Source: Prostheceraeus crozeri
Taxonomy: Eukaryota > Platyhelminthes > Polycladida > Euryleptidae
Assembly: GCA_907163375.1 (NCBI GenBank)
Contig: CAJQUW010004422.1
Coordinates: forward strand, 1 to 64,000
Direction of reading: 5' to 3'
Length of the DNA stretch: 64,000 nucleotides
Shown: positions 26,501 through 38,500 of the stretch, piece after piece
How the letters are laid out: each line of letters starts with the position of its first letter
Position numbering within the stretch: the stretch's first letter is position 1
The notes under the pieces: generated by a model
Seen by the model: only the letters and a program-made list of their open reading frames with translations
Databases searched by the model: none
What the model was told of the DNA's origin: nothing
Program-made: the position numbers and the translations under genes

Positions 26501-29500
26501 TGCAGTTGCATTTGTTATTAAGGGGATAAACTAAGATATTCCCAATTTTAAATAAAAATCGTCAATTAATCTATTCACAATTCAAATAAATTATAGTTTG
26601 CGTTCATACGTTGCATTTTGGAAATTGCTTTTCATGCGACCTTGGATCGAAAGTAAATGTTAGCACATGATATCAACTACTACCATGGCAACACGTAATA
26701 CACAATATATTCTTAAGCGCAATAACGTAATAAAAAGTCGACTGACATATCTTTTATGGAAATTATGCGATTTTTCTGACATTTTCGAGGATGATCATAA
26801 AATCTAAAAATAGGATGGTTTCTGATCGTAATACGCAATAATCGACTCCAGAAATGAAAAACTCAGATAATTTTGATATAGAAAACACTAAAAGAAATGC
26901 ATTAATGATCTATTTGATTTTTCCACTCCATGTCCCATTTCACGTGGAATTGCCCTATAGCGAATTCTAGTCAGCGATGCATTGGAGCTGAAATTTGAAA
27001 TTGAGAATATCAAATTGAAATTTCAATCAGCTGTTTGAGTTATAGCACAATACTTAATGCAATTCATTGGTAGCTTTACGTGAACTCATCTTTCTAAGGG
27101 AATTTCGATTTACGTTGCCAAAGGTGACGTACAGATTGTTTCATAAAAAATGGATCACCCTTAAACATCGCCTTAACTTCAACTTTGTCTAACTCTCCCA
27201 AACTTGAACGAATTTCTCTGAAATTTGGAAGATATGTCAGTTGTGCTTACTAATATCATTGTTGGAAATTTCAAGCATGAATATTGAGCTGTTTTCATGT
27301 TATAGATAAAAAAGTAGTAGATAATTTGATCTTCATTTGGCAATGTTACACAAAATCATACCTCACTCTTATAAAATTACATTTGTTTCCTTTGTTATGT
27401 AATATGTTGTTCTACAACCCAAAAGCTATCAAGCAAAACAAAAATAAAGAAAATCGGTCAATCAGAGCCAGTATAGCACCATTATTCATCAACAATAATG
27501 TAACTGCTACATGTGATTAACTGGACTTCATGTTCCATAGCTTCCTGACTTCGTTGCGGTGGTGTTGGCAGCACACCTGATTGCTTTCAGCTAGAAATCT
27601 ATCTCTTACCGGTTGAAAACAATACAAAGCACAAATGAACAATAACGAGATCGCATTCACAAAAGGCAAAATGTCAGCCTTGCTAGAACTAGGGTTTTCT
27701 TTGCAAGCTACAAGCAAGCGACTAAATGTCCCTTACACAAATGCATCGATGGCATAATGATGATTTTCGACTCTGTCGTAAAGAGGGCTCTGGCCGTCCA
27801 CGCAAAACATCCAAACGTACAGACCGCCTAATTTTGAGATTTGTTAAAGTTGATCCAAGTCTCTCGTTAACTGAGATGGCTGCACTAGACTCGTCTATTT
27901 CTAAGTCCACTATTCGTAGAAGACTCATTGAGTCGAATTTCAAGAGCTGTAAGAGCCCTCTCAGATCGAATTATCAGATCAGCATACAAAAAGACGTCTC
28001 AGATCGGCAATGAGTCATTGTCACTGGCGAAATCAATGGGATCGGGTTGTCTGGTCTGATGAGGCATCAGTCCGTCTGGAGGATAGTGATTGTCGATTGA
28101 GATTATGGATAAAATCTGATCAGGAAATCTGTCGTTCACTGCTACCTACAGATGGCGTATCACAACTTACGTCACTGTTAAAAAGAGAGTGGAGAAAGTT
28201 AGATCAGTCAAAAATCAACGATATCATCGAATCAATGCCTAGACGAATTGGTAATGTCATTGACAATAAGGGTAGGGCCACAAAGTATTAGCTTCTTAAG
28301 AACCGTTACTGTATCATAGCTTATCAGATTATATAAGGACATTTAAATATATTAGGGACATGAAATAACATGAAAAATGCTTTCTGTATCATACTCGTAC
28401 TTATGTTTTATTTAGTCAAATTTTAGGATGATCCACTTTTTGTGAAACGGACTGTATATTAATGACGGAGAAATCTACCCGTTCGATTTTATGGGAATCT
28501 TGTTCATTGGTTTTGTGAGGCAATATAATACCGTTTAAATGGTTGACACGATCGGTTTCATGAAAAACCAGGTTATTGTGAGAAGCATGCACATGTCATT
28601 GGCATTTATGTTACTCCGTCGATTCAGGTCCTATTTTTTCTTTTTTTTAGAAAATTGCAATTGCATTTTGTCTTGATCACAAGGAAAGGCATTGAACCTC
28701 ACCTCTAAGAATGGAATGCAATGCCGACCGCAGTGGACATCAAGAATTCCAAGTTCCTTGTCTTCAAATATCTTCTGCTCTTTCTCCATCTGATGAATAT
28801 CATCCAGAACGAATCGCTTGGCATCTAGCACAGTACTCCGATCAATGCAGCCACGAATGAAAATGTATCTGTGGTAGAGGACGAAGCCAGAAATAAAGCC
28901 TGCTGTGCAGTGTAACAATATGTGAGGTAAAAGTTCGAACCAATTTGTAGTCAATCAAATTATAACCACAGATTGCTATTATAGTCAGTTATTTGGTAAT
29001 TTCTGCAAAACGTTATAGAAAGTACATCTCACATGTGGTACTATGCAGGTACTAAAAATAGCTCATTTGATGAAATCGAAGCTGCTGTTACATTCGCGAT
29101 GTAATTAGTGCTGCGTAGCTACTCTGCCTGATCATGAATGATGTGATATTATTGCTTTAATAATTGTTGTCATTACAGGCTAATTCATTGTCATAAAATA
29201 GATTTTTGATGTTTTTATCTAATGAAAATGTTGGTGTCTGCAGAGACGATATCATTGTGCAAGCAGTTTCAATTAAATACATGAAATCAATGAAATTTCA
29301 TGAACAGAATGAACAGACTGATTTATTTTTAGGCCAAATTGTCTCAGGCTAGCTACATCTTGTTGGTAGCGTACGTAAAGTCTTTTCTCATCTCCATTAG
29401 ATCTTCGAAACCTTCTAAGAATTTACATTCCATGGCTTTTAAGGAAAAATTGCAACTACACAAAATTTAGTATTTCGATTTTAGCTTCTCGGAGTCTCAC

Positions 29501-32500
29501 CATAGTAGAGATTCTCCTGACCGTACGAATCGCGTAATCTATTCAATCAAATCAAAACTTGAGGTCATCTTTTTTCATTTTTTTCAATTAAAAAATTTCT
29601 TGGTGGATAATCTAATGAAGGAGGCAAAATTGTAATTAAGTACAAAATATGTCTGTCACATGTTTAACAATACCTTTACAGAAGAAATCCTATTCATGTA
29701 TATTTTCCTGACTGAAGATGCTTTCTTGCAAATGACTAGGCTAATTCCAAGCTAGCACCGCAGATAGTGAGATCAATTAAATACATCTTTAAATACGAGT
29801 TACATACAAACGCAAAGTACCTAAGTTTTGTTCTCGTAATTGACTCAGTATGCTGCTGATGCGCCTTGAGAATTAACAGCGGAACACTCAAAGAACCATG
29901 GTAGTAGTCACTAATGCTCTGATAGATCTACATTTACTGCATTTACCTGTTTTATGAACTTTTACTTGTTACTTGTAGTGTTCATCCTTTTGTAAAACCC
30001 TTTTTTCTTGAAATAGTGTTTCTTGGTACCTCGAGCCTTCGCCTCTCGGTGATGAAAAACCTGTCGAAATTTCAGTCACATTCTATTTGCATGTTTCAGA
30101 TTTAGAATTAGTCGAACTCCAAATATTCAGAACTGTGCAAAAGTCACGACAAACCAATTGTATTTAATGGACATCATTCACATTTCATATATGATAAGAG
30201 CATCTAGCGTATATAGCCAATTGCCCCCTGTTCAAAGTTGTTTTGTAGATATTTCAATCATTGAACGGATAGAATAGTTATTTACACAACAAGTGCAAAG
30301 TATCCAGCTTTATTGCATTTTTTGAGATCAACATGTTTATGCACAAGCCCGAAGGGCGAGGGCATAGTTTGTTGATCGAGAAAAATGCAATTAAGCTGGA
30401 TATCTTTGCACGAGTTCTGTAAGTAACTTTATATTTCACAGAACTACCAGAATCTATGATCATGATCCTAAACATGATGTGAAAATCAAACCAAAGCAAT
30501 TTTGAAATCAGATAGTCTGCTTCTCTGTCCATTGTACATGTACATGCAGATTTATCTCATCAACAACCAGTCATCAACAAACAGTCAAGCCAATCGGTTA
30601 GTTCAGGCTACAGGTCGCAGCGTCAATCAATGGTAACTGATTTTTTGAGCATCGATGGATACTAGGTAGCTTTCCTGTATTTTCTATACTGGACATTCAA
30701 ATGTCAACAGTTTGGTCGCAATCTCGCCTTGAAAATCGGCCAAATCTACGTTTGGGAGCGTCTGTAGACGACAGCGTTTACGTCATCATCACGGGACACA
30801 TGACAATTGAAAATTCAACAAATTTAACATGTTTTCATCGTACAGTTTTCTCAAATTCAACTCCAACTCTGAGAAAGCATCTATTGAAAAAAACAATGAC
30901 TTTTCCTTTCGACGAGCCTGCAGACAAGAGTTTTGAGAAATTTCTAATTCTTAAACTTGGAATACAAAGCTTTAGTGAATGTCTCGACCTCATGAGAAGA
31001 TCTAACGCTTCATCTCAATACCAATTCGAGCAGAGGCGAAGAAAGATTTTTGAGGGTCAAAATCGCGCCAAATTGTGCAGTTATTCACGCTTAGGAAGGA
31101 ATATGGGGTCTAACATTTTCTGACAGTCAATTTAAGGGCAAAATGGAAAAAACTGTCGATCCGTTCATATCAATTTCAACATGGGATTTTCACTGCAGCT
31201 CTTCAAAGATAAAACATGGATTTTGGCCCTTTTTCAACTGTCGCCAACAGAGTTTGCAGTCTACGACACTCAAACTAGGATATATTAGAATTGAGGGCAT
31301 CATACAAAAGTGTATTGTTGAATTTCAGTGATTCGCCCATTGACATGGGTGTGAGAATTTTTCAAAAAAGACATAAAATTATGCTGTATTTTTTCTATGG
31401 CTAATAACCGGTGTAAAATGGAAACATTGAAAACACTAACGTACATGACATTTTGAGTTTTATATTTCTAAAGGGCATGGAGCAAGTTTGGAAAAAAATA
31501 TTCTCAATAGAACCGCCTAAAATGAAGCATTTATGTCACTATAAAGTGACAATATTTGCGCCCATTTAATTAGTCATATCGAAAAATGGAGCATGGGAAG
31601 ATGAGCAGAATACGCAGATGTACTGTAATATACATTAAAATAATTTTTTGGAATGATCTAAACAAAAACATCATTCATTTAATGCAACCTGATATAAATT
31701 CATCTTCATTTATCTCTCATTTCTCGATTCCTTCCTCTTCAAATTGTGTGAATTGAGTATGCACGAGTATGCAATATCCAGTCATACAAGATATCAAAAT
31801 TTTACAAGATTTAGGTGTTACAGAAGTCGAGAAAACTTTCTATATATACTTTCAATAAAGACTGTTTATTGCACTCTTTGAAATTTATGCACACTTTGGA
31901 AAGCATAAACTATATTATGGAAGCAACAATCATAGAGATTATAGCACTGTGAAATATAAAATTTTATCGAATTGGCATCCTACGGGCGAGACAGCTCAAT
32001 AGGGAAACATTTTAAGCTTCAAATGAATCCATCTGCTTAGTCAATAGACCATCCTTGAGTAGAGATCAAAATTTCCAGCATGATATTGCAGTTCTTTGCA
32101 TTTTTATCAGTGCATTTGAAAAGTGGTTCTTCTACGGACAATCTGTGTATTGAATGTATTGAGATATCATTGTTGCTGAGTGAGAAGGGTTGTCCGCCGA
32201 TATTTCACATGTCATTTTTCTATGAAAGTCGTTTATACAAGGTGTTTCAAAAGTAGGCTAACAGTTGATTTTGCCCTAGGAAATCTATGTTGACCGTTCT
32301 ATTGGCGATTTACACCTGAATCAGTCGATGGATATCCATGATCAGTCCAACATGAGCCATAGACTTCGAAGTAATTGCTACTATCATTTAGAAGTCTATG
32401 CAGTAGCATTCCATTGCAAAGGAATTTTGAAATCTATCATGGACAAGATATAGCACCAATCTGACATTACGTACATGGATATGTTCAATTAATTTGATTT

Positions 32501-35500
32501 GAATCAAACACTGTTAGTTTGACTTGAAGTGAATTAAACAAGCTTGAAGCTTTTTTGAATTTGCTGCTTCTGTCATGTCAGGTCATCTAAAAGATGATCA
32601 GAGAAAATGGATTTTGAAATCCTTTTGGAAAAACAAGAATGCTGAAAAGGTGCGAATGGAATGGAGAGATGCCTTTCACAGCAATCCTCCATCAAGATTT
32701 GCTATTTATCGCATTCGAGATAAATTTGAAAAGACCGGTTCGGTAGAGAATGCACCGAAGTCAGGACGCCCTCGATCAGTTTCAATAACATCAAACGAGG
32801 AGCTAGTGGCCCAAACATTTGTTCAAAGTCCGAAGAAGTCAACAAGAAGAGCCTCATTGGAGATGGGACATTTCTCTAAGCTCTACTTGGAGACTGATGA
32901 GGAAAGTTGAGTTGAAACCATACCGACCCAGACTGTTGCAGCACCTTCTACCGGATGATGCTGAACGACGCTTGCAGTTTGCTGTGCTCATGTTGTCGGA
33001 AATTCGGGAGAACCCAGATTTGCTTGACAAGATAGTTTGGTCTGACGAAGCCAGTTTCAAACTATCAGGTCACGTAAATAGACATAACTGTGTCTACTGG
33101 TTCCCTGAAAATCCGCACATGGTATCAACAAATGAGCTGAACCAGCCTCGCTTAACCGTCTGGGCCGGTATGTCAAGCAACGGTGTGATTGGGCCAGTAT
33201 TTTTTGAAAGAACTGTGACGGCTGAGGTGTACCTTCAAATGCTCCAATCCTTTGCGATTCCTGAGATGCAGTCATTGAACAACTTCAATGAGCTGTACTT
33301 TCAGCAGGATGGTGCACCAGCGCATTTTGCAGTGAGTGTCAGAAGCTATCTGAATGACACTTTTCCAGGAAAGTGGATCGGGAGATGTGGTAGCATCCTT
33401 TGGCCTCCTCGCTCTCCCGATTCTAACTCCGATGGACTTTTTCTTTTGGGGGCGTTGTAAAGGTGAAAGTGTACGGACGAAAACCTCACACACTTTCTCA
33501 ACTCCGCTCCTACATCACAGATGCCTGTCAAGAGATCAGTGATGACAGGAACTTATGCAGAACTGTGTGCCACAGTGTGGCCGAAAGACTACAAGAATGT
33601 GCCGATGTCCATGGTGGACATTTTGAGCATTTGCGTTCGTGAATTTTTGCAACTTTAAGTTGATTAATTTTTTGATATGTTGAATTGGCCTTGGTTATTC
33701 ATTTGTTCATTTTTTGTTAGGAAACCAAGCAAACAAAATGGTAGTTGTTTTAATGTTAATACCTTTATTAATTTCAGCCTCCTCTAGGCCATCGTCAGAA
33801 GCTTCTGACGATGGTCTAAGAGGAGGCTGGAATTAACAAAGGTGAAGGACATTTGGATGTCAGCTGTTCTTCCTTCTTCGCCTCCCTGTCTTGTGTTGAC
33901 GACAGCGTCTTCGTGCACCAGGCTGACGGGCGCGGAGGACATTCGAATGTCAGCTGTTCTTCCTTCTCCGCAGTAACACTGAAACAACTACTATCTTGTT
34001 TACATGGTTTCCTAATAATTTTTTTTGATAGATGTTGGATAGTTATTCGACTTCTCATGATCGGTATAGATTCAAATTGGGTTGTAGTGAAATATGTAGG
34101 CATGAAAACACTGGAGATCATGAGATATTTTAATATGATTTACGCGATGTCAAAGAGTATTGAATTTTTGCCCCTTACGAATACAAGGCATATTAGCTAT
34201 CTGTGGCATCGTGAAAAAGATTATTATGACATAGCTTATTAATCTATAGCATTAAGACATAGCTTTTCAAGGCCAATTTCTACTGTTAGCCTACTTTTGA
34301 AACACCTTGTATATCTCCAAATCCAAATAAGACGGCCTTAATTGCATAATTAAGGCCGTCTTATTTGCTATATAATACCATTGAGGTAGGAGCATTTCAC
34401 CGTCCATCTTCGCATTCCCAGTGAAAATGACATTGAAGTGATTCCTATGGTTCACAATTTGAACTCGTAGATATCTCGCGCTTTACATACTTCAATGTTC
34501 TGAGCTGCATGGGATATGTAGAAAATTATCATAGATTCGAGTCTTTTGCAGATCAAAATCTTGGAATTTTGATGTCATAGATTTTAAGTTCAGTAACAAC
34601 GCTACGCGCCGACGATTTAGGCTGTCATTTGAAAGGTAATATATCTTCATTGCAGTTCCTCGCACAAGTGCAAATAACTCTACATCATGCAGGAAATATA
34701 ATGCCGCATAGCTTGGCGTGCTTCCACCTGTAATTCACTGTCTATGTTACTTAAAGCACTTCACGCTTCACGTCTCGTGTTTAAAATGACATAGACAGTT
34801 CGTTCAATAATGGTGGAAGCATAGAAGTAGATAATAGTACACTAGAATGGAAGTTTGATATCTTGTCTATGTACAATGATGGCACATGGAAAAATCTATG
34901 GTTTGTAGATGAGATTCGATCTAAAACATTATATCATAGTCAAGCTATTTGCCGAGTTGGTTGTCGAAACTGTTGACAGCAAATCACAGGATCTTCATCA
35001 AGAGAATTTTAGTGAGATGGCGGCATTGTATCATGTGAAATAGCCTACTATTCCATGGATTAATATACTGTGTCTATTTGTGCCAGTCATTGACAACTAT
35101 GTTCCAATTTTTCAATACTGGAATGAGAATTAAAATTTGGTTCACAGAGTCATATTGAAAGTGGTCGCTTTATTGATTGGAAGAACATCTCAAGAATTCA
35201 CAGATAAAATTTCTAATTATTGGATAATTTTTCCGTCAAGCGGTTAAGAAACCTAGTGTTTTTCTGGAATAAACACACTGAAAGCTTCCTTACCTACAAT
35301 CATTTCTCAGATAAATAGAATGTCAACTGGAACTCTTCAATTAATCATTGAATGACTTATGTGATATAATTTGATGATATTTTGGCAGCTGGTATTCAAA
35401 TGAATGCAGAGATTTTGAAAATTGTTCAAATATAGCAGGGGCCCTTTGAAGTAAAATAAATGCTCTAACATTTCTTAGCCTCCGATTTCAAGCTGGAGTA

Positions 35501-38500
35501 ATGTATGTTCTGCAAATCGACATTACAAGTTGCATATGTGTCTGATTATACTCTGGATGGATTATAGAAGCGATATTTCAAAATGATGAACGTATAGAAC
35601 GTTTTAGAGGATTTCCCTCTTTGTCATCCTGTCGCCGCAGTATTTTGCAAATTCATTATTGCTTTTGTGCACATGATCTTAGGACAATGGGCAACAATCC
35701 AGCTCACAAATTGGCTTGATAAATATAAATGCCTATCAGAAAACTTCGAAACCAGCCCGTACAATTTACATTTTGCCCCAACTAAGTTCCCCCGACGTGT
35801 GCCATAATTTTTATGCAATTTCCATTCTAGGACTTTCTATGGTATTGTTAATTTCTATGGGTGGAAGCACTGAAAGCTATGCGGTAATAAACATATCTCA
35901 ATTACTAAATTTGTCTATAACGAAATATACTACTCAACTTTTGATAAGGATCACTTCAAAATTTGTAATGAATTCTACATTATAGTGTAGAAAGTGATAT
36001 GAATGTTTCACTTCTGATAAATTGTTAATTTGACATACAGTGTATAATTATTCAGGTATGTCATGTTATCATATTTGATTGTAGTTGGAAAGAGCCAATA
36101 TAGAATGATGGTGGTTTTATTTTCTGTTTCTTACTTCTTACAATTAATTTCAGTTAACATCCGTTAACTATCTTCAGGTTAAAAGGAAGGAAATATGGTC
36201 TAGTATAAAATTTAAAATTCACACTGACGTCTATGTCATAATAACATAATACTGAATACAAAAGGGGGAAGGGCTATGGAACAGGTAGTATTGGGTTACA
36301 TAGTACCAATAGCATCTTAATGATGACCTGACTAGATATGAAAACAAAGGACATAGCAATGGACTAGCAATACAAAGGCTTGAGTTATAAGTACATGCAC
36401 ATATCATACAAGTATAAAAAATGCAAAGCTATAAAACGATTGGAAGAAGGTAAGAGGTGTGAATTAGAAATTTGATACTGTTATAATGTAATACATTGTC
36501 ATGTTTTATTATTTTTACATAATAGAAAATATTTTTAATCAAAAAGACAATCTGCATAATTGTTGAGTTCGATTTTGCTGTTAATTGTTGGTTTCATTTT
36601 TCTAATATAATATGCTTCACGAAGTCTTAGGTTTGATGTATCACTATCGTGGGAAAGAATGGTTGTGGAAAAGTTGCAACTGTGACATTTCTGAAGATGG
36701 TTATACATGGAAGACTTGCTGTTTGTTTTATGCTCACGGCAACGGATATGTAATGGTCTTATGGTGCTTCCAATGTAGAAGTTATCACACTTATCACACT
36801 TTAGCTGATAAATTACACATTTCTGATTACAGATGTTGTTGTTGTTAATTGGGCAATTTCTTAAATGACACTCTTGGTTTGATTTAGGCTGTTCCCTAAG
36901 AGTTCTTGATCTTCTTGTTAATCTTACTTTCTAGTTTTCTCGATGAAAAACATTTTGTAGTTGTTTATCCACTTTCTCAGAAATAAATGGAAAATTGAAG
37001 TAAAAATAGTGTCTTTCTTTCTCCTTTCTGTTATTTGGTTTATGTGTTTTACGATAATTGTTGGTGTTGCGAATGATATTTTCGGGATACATGTTTAGTC
37101 GTAGAATATCATTGAAATTGTCTATGTGTCTGTTTTGAGTTAGATTATTGGAACAGCGTTCTGCGATTCTTGTTTTTTCGTTTCTAATGAAGTTAATTTT
37201 GTTAGTGTATGGTACATGTGAGTGATAATTCACAAAATTTTACCGCAAATCTGCTAGAAAAGATCTGTTTGTGAATTATCACTCACAGGCATACGGCCTG
37301 ACTACACGTTGGCAAATTTCATCGCGATTTTAGCTGGCTCCTATTAAAGAACCGTTTTGAACAATATATGAGAACAAGTCTGTTTTGTCTCGCACACTGT
37401 TTTGCTCCTAACCATAACAGAACCACCTCCAAACCTGTCATGACAAATCATGTTGAAGTGAAACCCCAGGTTCCGTTCTCGATAAGCTCCTTCCCTTCTG
37501 TCGGTCATATCCAGACAAAGTTCCGCTTCAAACATTCCAATATCCCTCCTGCAGTTTTATTCCTTCTCGTTGCTTAATGCATGTCTCTGAAGTGCAATCT
37601 GACAGAATTCAGTACCGCCTATTTCTTTGGCAACTGTATAGTCCAAATTGATTTGAAAATTCATAATCAACAATCAGCGTTAACAAATTTCAAATGCAGC
37701 TAAAAAATTCTTTGAATAAATATATATACAAAATTTTCATCATTGATACCAATGAATCATAGATGAACAGCCTACCATTTAAGTATCATACCTATGATCT
37801 CAAGTCATGCAATAATAATGTAGAATCCCAATTCAAGTTAGAAGTTTTACATCCAATTCGTAAAAAAATTCTTTCTTAACAACAATCCTACCGACTATTT
37901 TTTAGTGATCCTTATCAAAAGTTGAGTAGTATATTTCATACAGTCCTTTCAATGTCGGTAAAAAGAAGCTTGACTGTAGAATTTTACATAGAATTTGTTG
38001 ACATTCAGTTCAAGGGATTAGTTATCAATAGGAAAGAAATGTTGATTTAAATGCCTTTTCAAATTCTGTTGTCTAGACTTCCATGACAGATTACAGTTCG
38101 GAGTAGATATGAACACAATAATTTCATTCCAATGTAAGAACTGTACCTCGCCAGTCCAAGTAAAGATCAAATCACGACAGATTAAACCAGACAATCCAAG
38201 TTAATTGGTTTCCGAATAGCGACGAAGCAGCGACAGAAGTTTTAAGCATTGTAGATAAGCGGATCCAATAATTGGACAGTTAAAACCCTGGCATTAAATC
38301 ATTTTTGGTCGTGCTCGATAATTTTGATAACATTTGTAGCTAAATGATTCCATGGGACAAGTATAAGAGTACAATTCCGACGAAATTGAATTTCCTCATA
38401 TTATACATGCGCATCATTGCTGTCTTCCTGTTGACTTCATTGAAATGACTAGAATTTATATTCATTTCGTTGTAGTGATATTTTTTCACTACTTCCTTTG

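Larger units (their letters stand above)
32236..34311 (+). mobile_element. Tc1/mariner-superfamily transposon, DD41D type, frameshifted
   Basis: Terminal inverted repeats begin TACAAGGTGTTTCAAAAGTA and end in the complement, inside TA target duplications (total 2,076 bp). The transposase starts at 32575 with a helix-turn-helix region (FAIYRIRDKFEKTGSVENAP, then SGRPRSVS). It changes frame near 32,870 and continues to 33,460 with catalytic motifs WSDEASF and QQDGAPAHF. A second frameshift near 33,420 separates these from the third acidic residue in LTPMDFFFWG. The spacing from the second Asp to this Asp is 41 residues, placing it in the DD41D group. It ends with HGGHFEHLRS near 33,640. With two frameshifts it is inactive. 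A palindromic element sits in its 3' part. Confidence 0.9.
36050..37290 (-). mobile_element. Penelope-like element with GIY-YIG endonuclease and 3' hammerhead motif
   Basis: Minus-strand coding blocks run from 37233 to about 36,540. First comes a thumb/connector part (NYHSHVPYTNKINFIRNEKT; FPFISEKVDKQLQ). Then, in a different frame, comes a linker NCPINNNNICNQKCVIYQ and a GIY-YIG domain with KCDKCDNFYIGSTIRPLH, the Arg/Glu-His of IRCREH, and NLRLREAYYIRKMKPTINS. The palm is absent, so the copy is 5'-truncated, and it is broken. About 360 bases downstream lies a strong hammerhead-like motif. A 20-bp perfect inverted repeat (37217-37236 with 37268-37287) marks the 5' side. It is closest in this window to the PLE at 46.2 kb. 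It sits in PhyH intron 1. Confidence 0.85.

Noticed and set aside
28631-28954. 107-codon minus-strand frame taken as a gene by itself
   Set aside because: Only 28703-28868 is exon 2 of the PhyH gene; the rest is intron.
30701-31123. 140-codon plus-strand frame in PhyH intron 1
   Set aside because: No domain, signal, splice context or neighbour support; kept only as a note.
33853-34242. 129-codon frame near the right end of the DD41D transposon
   Set aside because: Starts in the palindromic insert and runs out into the transposon tail; low-complexity coding potential only.
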